Assembly (NCBI GenBank): GCA_003255065.1
Contig: QAOA01006756.1
Coordinates: forward strand, 338,076-402,075
Length of the DNA: 64,000 nt
Source of the DNA: Cercis canadensis
Taxonomy: Eukaryota > Streptophyta > Magnoliopsida > Fabales > Fabaceae
Reading direction: 5' to 3'
Shown piece by piece: positions 1-12,700 of the stretch (positions within the stretch are counted from its first letter, which is position 1; each line of letters begins with the position of its first letter). The position numbers were made by a program, and so were the translations under genes. A model generated the notes under the pieces. It had not been told where the DNA came from. It ran no database searches and saw nothing but the letters and a program-made list of their open reading frames with translations.

Positions 1-346
1 TGCCTGTGATGTTGGTTGATGAGACAACAAGAATCTTCAAGGACTTGAGAGTTTGAAAATTTGAAGGCAATGAGCCTTGCAAATCCAGTGCTTTCAAGTT
101 TATCTCCACCACATCTCCTTCTAAGTTGCAGTGCAGACCAAACCAGTTGCATGGACTTGGGTCTGAAGGATTCCATGATGCTAATGCATCTGCTGTGCTG
201 TTCAAACTGTTCTTCCATGCTAGAAGAGCTTGGCCTTGTTCATTGATGGAGTAACAACATGAAAAGAAAAGAGAGTTTATTGAAAGAAGTAAGGTGAAGG
301 AGAAGATTTTGGGAGAAAGTGATAGATTCCTTAAGCTTGCAGGCAT
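1..346 (-). CDS. LRR receptor-like kinase, N-terminal part (runs off left edge)
   Basis: The minus strand opens with an ATG at 346-344 and stays open to the window edge (about 115 codons). It starts with a basic/hydrophobic signal peptide (residues ~10-32, rich in Leu, Phe and Ser). An LRR N-terminal cap follows (EQGQALLAWKNSLN, then the paired-cysteine stretch PCNWFGLHC), then the first leucine-rich repeat (LDLQGSLPSNF). This is the start of a plasma-membrane LRR-XI-type receptor kinase. The closest families I recall are Arabidopsis At4g26540 (RGI3, a root-growth-factor peptide receptor) and its duplicate At5g56040 (SKM2), which fits the neighbouring gene order. The rest of the LRRs, the membrane span and the kinase lie outside the window, so kinase activity and the exact orthologue cannot be judged. 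Confidence 0.82.
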   Translation of the reverse strand, partial: MPASLRNLSLSPKIFSFTLLLSINSLFFSCCYSINEQGQALLAWKNSLNSTADALASWNPSDPSPCNWFGLHCNLEGDVVEINLKALDLQGSLPSNFQTLKSLKILVVSSTNITG

Positions 347-1344
347 TGCTGAAGGAAGAGAAACGTTGATCTGTTTTGGGATTGTAGAGGGGGAAACCCC
401 ATGTTTTGTTTATAGATGAAGAAGGGTAAAAGAACTGGATCCAAAAGCCAGCTTCTTTATTCTTTTAATATTGTAATAGATTTTCTTGTTTAATAATGAA
501 GAAATGGTGATACCCATCTTGGTTTTTATTTTGGGTGAACTCGTCATTTTTATATAGCCTCTTCCTTCACTTACCCTCTCAATTAGTGGGTTGAAAGTGA
601 ATGGATTTTGCAGTCTGAATGTACTCCAATTTGTTACTCCATGCTACCAAGTGTTTCACTAATAGTAATTTGGTGCTGAAAATCGTGTGAAGAAGATTTT
701 TCCCATTTTTGTTCCCCACGTGGACACTTGAATTATCTTGTTTCCTCCTTTTTTGGGTCATCATTTTTTTTAATCAACCTCAAATATTTAGTTGTTACGG
801 TTGGCAGGAAACAAGATGTAGCTAAGTAGCACTAGGACTAGTAAAAATGTGGAGATGAATTGACTTTAATTTTCACTTTTCAAAATGGGTCATTTAGATA
901 ATTCTCTCACAGATAGTGATAGGCTGATCAGATCGTCAAACAGAAGAGACATAATGAAATGTTGAATGATATGTAGCTCTGGATTCGGCTAATCAAGATG
1001 ATAATTTCCCTCCCTTTAATCAGCTAGGTCCCCATTTTGTGGTCCATCACTTTTATGTGGTTGCAGTTACTGAGCCAGTCATGTGGACTTTTCATACTGC
1101 AACTAGCTTGTATGCTCTCACCATCTAAATTACTTATTTGGATCACATTTGCAAAAATACAAATACTTCCACTGTCAAAATGTAAAATTTGGAATTAAAT
1201 TGCTTGGCCTAATAATGAAATAGTGAAGACAAGCATGTAATATGTAACTACTAACTAGCCATATAATCATAGATTTCTATTATTTCGTGAATTTTTTGGA
1301 ATCAAATATGTTTATTCTTAGAAAAAAAGTCTAATTTACCCTCT

Positions 1345-1615
1345 TTAATTTACTCTCAAAACTATAAAGAAAATACAAATTAAGAACCCTATCAACTATC
1401 AAAATATGTGAAAAAATTTATTCTTAAACGGTCATCCAAAAATGGATGAAAAACGTCACGTGTTACTTTCATTTCTTTCTTACTTGTGTGACCTGTGATA
1501 TTTTTCGTTTATTTTTAGATNTTTAGATGGCCATTTAGGATTAGTGTTTTTTTATACATTTTAATAGTTTATAGGAATTCCTTGTACATTTTTATAGTTT
1601 TTAAGATAAATCACA
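1345..1615. repeat. Foldback (inverted-repeat) MITE-like element
   Basis: The stretch near 1350-1435 (AAAACTATAAAG...ACGGTCATCCA) is a diverged reverse complement of 1525-1610 (GATGGCCATTTAGG...TTTTTATAGTTTTT). The arms are about 80 bases. The centre contains ACGTCACGTGT and its partial mirror. It looks like an old non-autonomous element; ends and target duplication are not clear. An N at 1521 sits at the start of the right arm. Confidence 0.5.
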
Positions 1616-4600
1616 CATAACCTATAATTAAATAGAATAAATTGTATTTTTCCCTATGACTTTTACTAGATTATTAGAAGCATCGATTATTTGTTACAAG
1701 AGAGCGCTATACACTCTAAAAAAGAAAAGGGTGAGAATCAACAAAAGAAACTCCAAATTTTATAATCCTACCTTAATATCCCATGACCTCAATGTCAGAA
1801 GAAAATGAAAAATTGTATGTTGGTATTCACTGTCAAGTTTACTTGAAATACAGGGGTTTGGATTGGTCATTGTATAGAACTAGAAGCAGAAAGGAAATTT
1901 TTTAAGCAAGTTTAAAAAGAATTAGTTGGGATTGGTTTTGGTTTGTTTATATATAGATGGAGGAAGAGCATGTGGATTCTGATGAGGAAGTGAAGTGCAC
2001 ATGGAAATGAGGAATATAAGAAAGAAAAATGGTTTTTAATAATCTGCAAATCTCTGGTCATATTGTCGGAAGAAGGACTTTACTATAAAGAATTAAAAGA
2101 AAAGGAAGAAAGGCATGCTGGCCTTGAGTGGAAGGGACAAGATTACAGCAACTTCAACTATTAAATTGGTATTAATCACAAATCAAAACCAAGTGGCTAT
2201 AGCAGAAAACAACAGATTATCTGTTTAATTATTCCATACTTGTCTCACCCTCTATCTCTTTGTATCCTAAACCTAGTGGGAATTATGATTCACGGGATAA
2301 ACTAGTAAATAAAAATTACATATTTTTTTAAATGGACTTACAGGCTAATGATGATAATGTCATTTTCTTGATAAATGAGGTTTAGTTATGTTACTATTAC
2401 AGAGAATTGTCTGAGTAATTTTTTACTGGAGAATGTGTTTGTTTCTTCTATCCTTTGCTCTTTTGTTTCTGATGATTAATCTTAGCCAGTTTGGTCATGC
2501 TTTTAAGATTAACAAAGATCGATGCTTTCCCAAAGTTAAAGACATGTTTGGGATTTATTGTACAATTAATATATTCTGGATGCTGTTAACTTTTCTGTAT
2601 TCTATTGGTAGATAAGAAAGAAAAATGAAGATCCTTAAAAGAATAGAGGCCTAAATAATTCAAGAAAATATTAAAGAAGAAAAAAAAAAGTTGAGGAAAA
2701 GAAAATAGATTTCAGATCAGGAGGAAGGAAATCATTATCAAGAATTAATTTTTCGTGAATACAAAGGAAAGGAAACAAATAGGAAAATATTTTGTTAGTA
2801 CCTTGTCACCATTATAAATGTGTAGAAATAAGAAAAATAGGTTACTCGCAAATTAAATTAAGACATTATTGTATGTTACTTCTTTTATGGGAAACTTATA
2901 ATAAATAAAATTGGCAAACCTTTTGGATTATTAATGCCTTCAAATAAAAAATTAATTATACGAAGAATTAAAAAACTTTTAAATCTTAACAGTAACTGCA
3001 TGGAATAAATTTCCATCATTGTTGAGTGGAATTCAACATAATAATTAAGAAGGAAAATCTAGTGAATAATAATTGCTATGCAAGATACTAATTGGCCATT
3101 AGACATATATATTCAGCAAAAGAAACCATTCATAGGGCAGACAACAACTCAAAGTACCCTCTATTTCCCATGCCTTATCAATGAATCTTGAGGATAAGTA
3201 CCCTTGATTTGATTGAAGATCCATACCTTTAATTATCTATATCTGAAATTTTTAATTTTCATGCAATAGTTTCTGATATTGTGAATCTTGTATGATCTCA
3301 GAATCTTCCCCAATGGCCCCATTTGCTTCATTTCAGCTACACCCACTATGCATCTTGATTCACTAAAATTGTACACTTATTTTGTACTACTTGGCCATAT
3401 ATGGTTATGGGTACAAAGAAATGGGTTTGTGAAACAAGCAATTATAATTTGTATGAAAGCAGATAATTAATGGAAAAAGGAGGAGGAAATTTTTCTATGT
3501 ATAAAGGGGAAGATCCATAAAGGGATACCAATAACATTCAGAGGAAGAGACAAATTAAGGACACCAGCTAGCTATATATGGATGGGAAATATTGAAATGT
3601 TTGAAATGAACCCCACTTTAATTTTATTGTTTAGTTTTCTTTGTGAAAGGCAACTCAAAAAGACTTCCCCTTCTAAAGAATAAAGGTATGTTTGTAAGGC
3701 ATCAAAGGTTTCAGCACACGAATGGTATGATGTCATTTTTCACTTACAAATTAAAAACAAGAACACCCTTTTGCATTGCTTAGTAAAAGTTTTAAATTTT
3801 ATCCTACAGTCAATGTTATATTCCTAAATACTCAAAGATAATTCGATAAAGCTAGTCACAATTGTTCATAATTATATATAAGTGATTTTACTTTTTACTT
3901 TTTTTTTTTTTCCTTAATGTTTCCGTTTCTCTTTGCCTACAGACAAGTGTTTGACTTTGACCTTCCACCATCAAGGTTTATGACAAACATGTGTGATGGT
4001 ATTCTGATTTGGATCTAAATCGCATTTTGGATCTGATTCGCATTTGTGGTGTTAAACTATATATCTTACACCAAATGAAATGCTGCAAATTTTCAATGAT
4101 AATCTATGAGGGATAGCGTAAGCCAATCACTGCTACAGATTTTAATAGCAAAAACGCACAGGGGCCACATGACATGACACAACATTGCTGCACTTTCTTA
4201 TGGCACCACATACTAATAATATAAAATTTACTGATAATATAGTGCCCAGGTAGTGCTCACACTCTAATGGAGAAGCTTATGTTTGAGTTGAAGCCTTGTT
4301 CATCATCCACATTATGGTTTTCCATTCCTCCCACGTTATAGCCCTACCTTCCATCTATTTTCCAAATATCACTTTGTCTCTGACTTCATTATATATGGGC
4401 ATGAAATTTGTATATGATGATAGACATGTATAGATTTGGGAGAAGAGTATTTTTAAAAAATTGTCAAAAAATAATACAATAGAGGGTAACATGCATATTC
4501 CTTTTAATAAATCTCACTCTAATTTTTTTAATAAAATTTAAACTTAAAACTTTTGAAAGTACTTAATCTTCGATCATTAGAGTTTTTACAATGAAAGTGT

Positions 4601-7122
4601 AAAACTTACAAAAGTATCCTTGCTCCATACAATATCAAGAGTGTCATATCTATGACTTGTTACCTACAAGAGTGAGCCTTTCTCACTAAGCAACAAAACT
4701 ATGGTGGTATTGGAACTTGGAAGAATGGTGTGTGAAGGGTTACACATAAGAATGCTTTATAGGGAAATGGATATAGGATATAGGATATAGAATATAGATA
4801 GAATGAAACACAGAATGGGTTTCCCACACTCCAAATATTATAGAAGTATGAAAGGGAGAGAGATATTGTATTGATTTGGTTTGAGAGGGTGGAGGTGGAC
4901 CCTTAGCATGGTCTACTATTGTAGCATCATAAGAAGTTTGTCTTTGATGCATGCACACGTGCAGTGGAGTCCCATTTGGTGAATTGGGTGAGCATCATGT
5001 GGACTAATCCCTAACAATAATACATGGTGATGAATCCAAAATTAGATTTGACAAATGTGATTGACACAATGAAATGAAATCCCATCAAAATGAAATCACA
5101 GGGTCCATGGCCATCCAAAATCATGTGTGAAGAACTGCCAAGTTGCTTTGCCCCAGTTCACACACGTCATGGAAGCTTAATCCTCATCAACATGACAAAT
5201 CCTTGTCTATTAGAAACAATTGGAATCCTTGTTTCTTTCTAATTATTTGCCCATTGTCCCCAGCTTGTGATTATCCACCGTAAATCATAGAGATAAGACG
5301 GCATAGAGCAGACGTCAAGAGGGTTGGAAAACCACAACTCTATAATTTAAAATGATCAACAAACATTTCAGATGATTGAGAACCCTTAAGATTTTCTTTT
5401 TGGCCGTCAACAAGACTTGGTATTTTTATTTCCGACCATTTTTAAGAATGTTATTCTTAAGGAAGTTGTATTCACGGGCTTGGTGGTAGCCGGCAGTAGT
5501 GAAGGGTTTGCATTTTCGTCATTTTACACAAGAAAATATGCCTATGCTTATAGGAATTCAACATTCTCACATTCTTTCATAGAGCTGATTTTGTGGGGAT
5601 GTTCACGAAAAAACCATTCCTAAGAATGAGATATCAGATACTCCTTTTTCTTTGTAAAGTTTGAGATCAGCTTGCAAGCATAATTAAGGTTCGTAGGCGA
5701 CAAAATGTAACACGATGATATGATTTCTCTTTTGAGTGGGGGTCGCATGAACAAAATCTAATTTGTCTATGAAAAGGATCTCAATTAGTTAATGCTTTAC
5801 ATCATGGACTCATTAATTAGATCCATTTTTGACTCTTAACTTTGGTTTTTCTTTCTAACTTCACTTTGCTTTTCAAACCTTTCAAAGTGCTCCACTGATT
5901 TCTTCTTTGTTTTCTCTCGATGAAGAAGATGGCCTGTGACTTTCAATAATTTCATTATTAAAAGATAAAATGTATAGAAGCATCACTGGTCCATACATAA
6001 TCTTCATATTAAATGTCAAATCCTTGTCTTATCCCATTATTGCTGTCCAAATATTTCCTTAAGGTCAGGGTCTCTGTTCCCAAATCACTTTCCAATGCTA
6101 TAAATTATTAGAAAGAGAGGGATAATGGTTGCAGAGTGGGAAAAAGAGAGCTCCTAAACCAAGTCTAAAAATCTTTCCTTTTACCCGAACCACACTACTT
6201 TGAGCTTGTCCAATCAACCACACGAGTCAAGATTGGTATGCAGAGGCTTTTTGCTTCATTGTACTTTACAAATAACATAATAAAGTACACCGGTTTATGG
6301 GCTTGACAATGTTGCTTTTTTCCCTAATTTTTTTACTTTTCTCTTTGCCTTTTTTTTTTTTTTTTTGGGGTAAATCCAATCAAACAATTCTTAAATACAC
6401 AAACTTCAAACTTATACAAACAAGTGACTCTCCTGAATTTAACTTAAATGAATAAGGATTGTGCAATACATTAAACTCACAAGATAACTCTCCCAACTTC
6501 TAAGTAGCAAGTACAAAATAAAGGAATCTGCCAAATTCAGAGTTAGATGATGATCGGGTGACAAAATTCAGAATGATGGTGGTAAGAGTATCTAGGATTT
6601 TGAATGAGCATAAAAGGGATGAGATGGTCCACTTTTACTTTCATCTGGCTTCAATAGAAAATCAAGTTCTCTTTTTTGACTATCACCATTAGGTATTCCC
6701 CACCAACGTACCTGCATGGCATTTTAAAGAAAGCAGATAGGGTCCAGGGAGACAATGGCGCATCTCATTAACATTGAACAATGTTCATAAGACGCTTCAG
6801 CAGGCATACAAACTGAATTGAGAACATTGCTAACTTGCACTAACATTTGTAGATGGTACAGAAAACAGAAAACCCTGAAGCATTATAAATCATGTATTCC
6901 ACCATCATTTCAGTACTCTGATTTAAACCAAAACAAAAGTTGCCGAATAAGCCAAAGACTGCAACCCCATCTATTCCAGCAATTTTCACCTAAATGATGG
7001 GGTTGGGGTACAAAGAGAACCGATAGAAATTTCATTTAGCTCCATCTGTTTTAATAATTTTCACTTAATCAGCCATGACTTTTAAGAGTATGTTTGGTAG
7101 GGGATATAGGGATAAACATTAA

Positions 7123-7900
7123 AGATCTGTTTGGGAGTTGATTTTTGGGAGAAAAAGAAAGGAGATGAGAGGAATAAAGGAGTCCACTCCCTTGTTTGGG
7201 AGTTTGAGTTTGAAAGGGGAGGAGAACTAAGGGGTTGAACTCTATCTCTAACCCTACACTCTTTTCTTGATCCGAAAATCACATTTCCCTGATTTGGGAG
7301 GTTTGGAGATGGAAGAGTAACAATTTACATTACATCCCTATAATAGCATTATGTCAACACATGTTTTTTTGGCGTCTCTCTCATGGCTTTTTTAGTTTTT
7401 CTCTTATTAAATGGGCCACCTACTACTCTTCCTTTTGATATTCATGTGACTGTCCAGTACCACTCTTTCATGGGTTTAACAGTAGGCTATTTTAATTTTT
7501 CCCAATTGATTCATGGAAAAAAAAAATAAAACAGCCATTTATTCTGGACTATTTTACTAACCACAGATTATTTAAGACAAATCAGTAATTTTTATCCTAA
7601 AAAATCAGTTTATTGGGAGAGAGAAAGAAGTGTATGATATATTAAATCTTATATTACATATATATTTATTTTATTAATAAAGGATAAATTTGTAAAATTA
7701 TAAAATTTCATTCTTTTCTCTTTCTCTTCCCTCTCCATTGCTGATNTTTCATTCCTTTCTCTTTCTCTTCCCTCTCCATTGCTGATTTCAAATATCCAAA
7801 CAAGGGAGAGAAAAACTCCTTCCATTCCTTTTCTTCCCTTCCCATCCCTTTCCTCTTGTATCATTCCCCTTCCTTCCCCTTTCATCTTCCAAACAAAGCC
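7123..7900. mobile_element. Harbinger/Tourist-like MITE, 778 bp, TAA target duplication
   Basis: The left end AGATCTGTTTGGGAG and the reverse complement of the right end (GGCTTTGTTTGG) form a terminal inverted repeat. Both ends are flanked by TAA (7120-7122 and 7901-7903), as expected for PIF/Harbinger-type insertions. The interior is purine-rich on one arm and pyrimidine-rich on the other, giving a loose foldback. A 40-base near-identical direct duplication inside it straddles the N at 7746. Other members of the same end-sequence family are at 20721 and 56737. Confidence 0.6.
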
Positions 7901-8440
7901 TAAGGGAGTATCATATGTATTTTTTTTCAAAGAGTAACAATAGGTGTATACACTACTCTTTAATTATGTTTGATATGCTCACTAATTTGAGGAGATGAAG
8001 AGAGGAAGAAAGGAGTAGTTGGTTTGCTCCTTGAAGTTTTGCCATTAGATTGCAGATTGTCATCCAAAGGAAATAATTTGACACCGGAAACCAAGAGATA
8101 GCCGTGTGAGAAAACTTCATAACAGAACACGTTAAATTTTCATGAAAGAATAATCATTTTAAGAACTATTATGGAGAATGGGGAAACAGGAAGTAAGCAA
8201 AAGACTTCTGCAGCTGATTGATAAGATTATGTTTGTTTACAATTAAAAACCTCTAGCAGAAAGGTAAATTAACTCTCTTTCAGAAGTGGCAAGAAACAGT
8301 GAACTCTCAGAAAACATTAGATGACGCTTCAACTCAGCAATATACTCAAAGCTTCAGCTGACAAATCTTAAGAGACGAGTATACAAGTCAACTACCATAT
8401 AAACAAAGAGCTGACCTCGCTTCCATTCACCAAAAACAGG

Positions 8441-11400
8441 TCATCTCCCAAAACATTTCATTATTGAAGAGGTAAGAGCTGAGGTGAGAAATTTCATGCC
8501 AGCAGACCCACCAGGAAAATATGATATAGCATAGTATCCAAGTGCCAGAACCTGAAAGTATAATCAAAATTCGATTTCCATGTAAGATAAGATAATTTTA
8601 AAAAGAATTATAAATAAGTAATATACACGGAAATCTATATGGTAGAAATGTTTCCATAACCCCAGTAGCTGGAAACATATCATGGGATCCACACCCATTA
8701 TATAGGCCACCAGGACTGTGGAAATAACATCTCTTAAATTGTTACTTGTTCTAATACATAAAATGAATGTTTGCTATATTCCATACTCAAAAGCCTATGC
8801 GCATACTTCAAATCAACAGCAAATGTTAGACAGTAACACAAGAGGAGGGTGAAGGAACTAACAAGAATTTTTAAGGATACATCAAACTGATACCTGTATG
8901 ACAGAGAATACCACAGAGAGAATGTAGCTGTGAAGTACCATTGATACATATATGGTACCAACCATACTGCCTATAAAACCCAATGTAAAAGGGAGCCGCT
9001 GAAAAATAATGAGAGAAAGAGTGAGAAGAAATCATCTAAGAAAATGCATTCAAATCAAGGCAACTATGTTCTTCTAGAAGCATAAACAACACAGTGAGGA
9101 ACCCAAATAATGACTGTTCAAGTTATTCATCATCATGCACCAAGTATAATATAACAGGAAATAACATTCTAGCAAGGTACCTCCATTGATGACATGTGGG
9201 CAAGCTGATTCTTTGGACCCTTGAGAGCAAAGAACGATCCAATAATAAATCCACACCCTAGAGTAAAGCATATAGCAAATTTTTGGGGCACAACTACCAT
9301 GACAGGCAGGAACAAGGTAAATGCTATGAAAATGAAGAACACCCCGCTTGCCAGAAACAGACCAAAATACATGAGTGCTTTTCCAGAAGGAACATTACTA
9401 GTGGCTGACTGGAAGTTGCCAGGTAGATCTCTCACACCCTTAGAAACCCTAAACAAATTAGAAGACAAATTGCAAAATTACTTCGGACATTATTTCAGGC
9501 AAAACCATTCAGCATGAGTACTATTAAAGGCTTCCATTTAACAAATTCTTTAACCATTATGTAGAGGAATCCACCTTAAAATTTGAAATTTTTGCAGCAA
9601 TTCATACCTTTAAAAAAACATAGAAGTTAAAAAACAATAACACTGACTTATCTGCCACATTCAGATAAGGCAAAAAATAACAGAAAGTTCTTCCACATAA
9701 AATTGCTATGGAAACTTGAATCCTGTCTGTTTGGATGACTATTAGAAGGTGAATTCACAGTAAAACTTAATCATGATTAGTTATATGATCTTAAATTAAA
9801 TGTCGTGACTTGACAGAGGGAGTTGAGAGCGTGAAAGAGTATGCACACAAGCACGCCTGCACACGCACATATGTATATATTATGTATGTATGTATGTGCA
9901 TATAAAAAATTGATTTGACCCTGGTCAGTATTATGACTTATGAGAACACACATGACATAACATCTCAAAAACTAGTTCACATATAGAAGAATTGAAAATG
10001 CACTTAAGTTAGAACAAATACAAAATCCATGAGCAATTTTAATTTTTTAATATAACAATCAGAAATAGAACCCCACATAAAGATCAGTTCATTTCTCCTA
10101 CAGAGGAGGCCTCTCTTTATTCTGAACATTTCTATGCACATCACTTAGTTGCTAACAAACTATAATTCCTGAGTCAACAATTTCTGCTTAAGCACAATGT
10201 TTTTAGTAGCTCAATTTGGTTCATGTTTAAAATAATCATAAATCAGTTTCATAGCTCACAAATAGCCTGAAGAAAGCTCTTTTATATTAACTACTCATGC
10301 TCTCGTTTATAAATATAAAACCTTAAAACTTCTCTAAAAGAACTTTTGACTGGAAAGGAGGGCTGGAAAGAGACTTGGAAATGTCTATGGCAAGTATGTT
10401 AGTCCTAATGTTTTATCGGTTACATATTTTTGCTACATAATGAAAGAGGAGAGTATGGAGGTCTAGCTCAACACATGACCTAGAGCTACTTGCTTTCTGT
10501 TTAAGCTCTCTTGTCCATGTGTTTGCCTTAAAAGTGATAATCTTCTGCTGGAGGCCCCCTCTCCCTTTTTCATTTTTCTTGAAAGTTAAGGGATTTTTGT
10601 ATTTCCCACACCAAACTTTTGGAACAATTGACCCCTCAAATAGCCAAAATAATTCCTCCCCCCTCTCTCAAGTTGGAATAAACAAGAAAACAAGAACTTC
10701 ATATTCATGCATGTCTGGCCTTCTAATAGCAAAAGAAACTATATTTGATAAATTTTATTTTTTTTGCATAATAACCACAAAAGCTTCAGAGTTTTTTAGT
10801 GTGCACAATAGCACATGGCACTATATATTTTAGTAATACAGGCATTACATCCAAGCCTTCCTTAATGTACTTGTACATCTCATGTCCCATGGTGTTGCTG
10901 TCTTAGTGTAGTCACAATCCTCTCAGCCATCCGTTTAGTATTGCCTTCCTTGTTATTGAGAATCCAACTAAAAATGTGTCAATCCACCAATTGAAAATAT
11001 TAGATTGATTGTCTTGAGATTCAAGAGTACAGTATGCTAAGGGGCAGCCCTACCTACACCCTGCAACACTCGGTCATTTTTTCCCAAGTCTTTTCTGAAA
11101 TCCATCAGTTATGGAATAATCTGTTATTTCTTATTTGGATATATTTCTAAATTTCAGCCCAACTCAAAACTCAAATATCAAAATTCAGCATTTGTATTGA
11201 ACTGAGGAAACCTAGGTAGGTCTCCTTCCATTCCTATGATCCTCATCCTCAGAAGATTGTCATCATTCTGTAAAGAAGTCCGAGTTTCACTACACCAAAC
11301 AGACTTGCATGCGTTCTTTTATATCCTCTACCTCTAGTTTTCCAAAGGCCCACCCTCCACACCTTGCCCTTCCCACCCAGGGTCGGTACAACGTCAGCAC

Positions 11401-12700
11401 TATTTACAACACATCCACCTCAGTATTCTTATTCTCAACATCTTGAAATAAACCATCTCTTAACAGCCTAAATAATGAGGTTTCTATCCAGAAAAATAAT
11501 ATATATATATATATATGGTATAAGAAGCCTTATATGCAGGACTGTAAAATTTTTAACTTTTATCTTCAAAGATTTCCTTCAACCACAATCACAAAGAACT
11601 TTGTATGCAATTCTCCCTTTCATCTAACAAGCCCTATATCCTCTTAAAATCTCACAATGTTTCTAGTGACTTGCTAGACCTTACTTGAACTCCAACTCCT
11701 CCTGAATTTACATTCCATCCGGTCAATCTTTGCCTACTTATGCAGAAACATCTAGATACTAGAGGCTGTCTCCACATATTCAACTTAGAATTAATTCACA
11801 TATTTAGTCTAATCAATTAGTAGGATATCATTGGCAGAAACATACGCCAAAGGACATCAATCTGTATACTTTGTCAATGCTTCGCCATAGCAAATGGAGA
11901 AAAAAAAAAAGCAAATTGTTAATTTTCACCTAGAACGAAATGAATGGATCTATTAAGACATTGAAAATTTTATTTTCCACACAAGTTAAGGCACCTTCAT
12001 AGATCATATACATCTCTACTCAAGGCTTTGTAGTCTACTTCCAATCAAGGGACCTTAATTCTTCACATTAATAAAAATCAAGTGGAAATTTGTTGTTTTC
12101 TCCGCATAATAAAAAGTTCTAAGAGAGTTCATTATAAATGGAAGTGAAGATGCTCTCTGTATTACTTCAAATGCAATCATGCAATATTTTAAACGACCGA
12201 AACCCGGATTCAGTCATTGCTACAGCATATTCTAGCAAAAGCCCTCAGTTCTACAATCTCACTACCGATAGCATCAGTACGAATCACAGATCATGTAAAT
12301 ACATTAAAAGAACGTGCATTCACATTCAGAAAAAACCATGATCATAGTCACATAGATATTATCCAGTAAAAATCAGGGATCACCAATGTTCAAAGAACCC
12401 ATCATCAAGTTCACTCCAAATGCAAAATTTTTAAAAGCCCATATTCAGATTCAACTTAAAGCACATAAACATCACATAAGAAGCAAGCAGGCATCCTTAC
12501 ACGCTGAAAGTGCCCGAGACTGTGTCGTTGGCAGACCTAACAGCAGATTCGAGATCGAAACCAAGCCCCATACTGGAGGGGTCTTGCGAGGTTTGTTCTG
12601 ATGCGTACGAGTTCCAATCAGCCAACAGCGAGGACGAGGGTTTCTGCAGCTCGTCACTCTCAGTGCTCTGCGAGAACCATCCCTGCGCCATTTTCTGCAT
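8441..12700 (-). CDS. SFT2-family vesicle transport protein
   Basis: Four coding exons: 12501-12700, 9181-9448, 8894-8998 and 8441-8551. They total 684 nt and encode 227 aa, with the phase preserved at each junction. The soluble N-terminus (MQKMAQGWFSQS...) is followed from about residue 88 by four closely spaced hydrophobic helices, beginning ALMYFGLFLASGVFF. Between helices 2 and 3 lies the conserved loop GPKNQLAHM. The C-terminus is a short SIMKCFGR tail. This is the Got1/Sft2 family of small tetraspan membrane proteins that act in endosome-to-Golgi and intra-Golgi vesicle fusion with SNAREs. Plant members I recall are At4g26550 and At5g56020. Intron 1 is over 3 kb and carries a LINE remnant. 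A downstream in-frame ATG (codon 4) is a possible alternative start. Confidence 0.9.
11405..11880 (-). mobile_element. Decayed LINE reverse-transcriptase remnant in SFT2 intron 1
   Basis: Read on the minus strand with several frameshifts and stops, this stretch gives pieces of a plant LINE reverse transcriptase. First comes a catalytic-box-like SANDILLID (compare FADDIVLVDE). Next is a WRQPLVSRCFCISRQ segment (compare WRxxLESKGFRLSRxK), then DRMECKF (compare EYMECKF). A distal KMLRIRILRWMCC matches the C-terminal MRMLRWMCG block. The blocks occur in the expected order. The element is intronic, heavily mutated and lacks recognisable ends. The basis is family motif knowledge; no alignment was run. 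Confidence 0.6.

Larger units (their letters stand above)
347..8440. other. Long intergenic region upstream of the receptor kinase
   Basis: About 8 kb of AT-rich sequence without a gene I can support. Short open frames here have no recognisable domain, splice pattern or codon bias. It holds a foldback repeat near 1.34-1.62 kb and a TAA-flanked MITE at 7.1-7.9 kb. The proximal part presumably contains the receptor-kinase promoter. Single N bases lie at 1521 and 7746. Confidence 0.6.

Noticed and set aside
4740-4958. 72-codon minus-strand frame in the receptor-kinase upstream region
   Set aside because: Composition is random-like, with no splice partners and no recognised motif.
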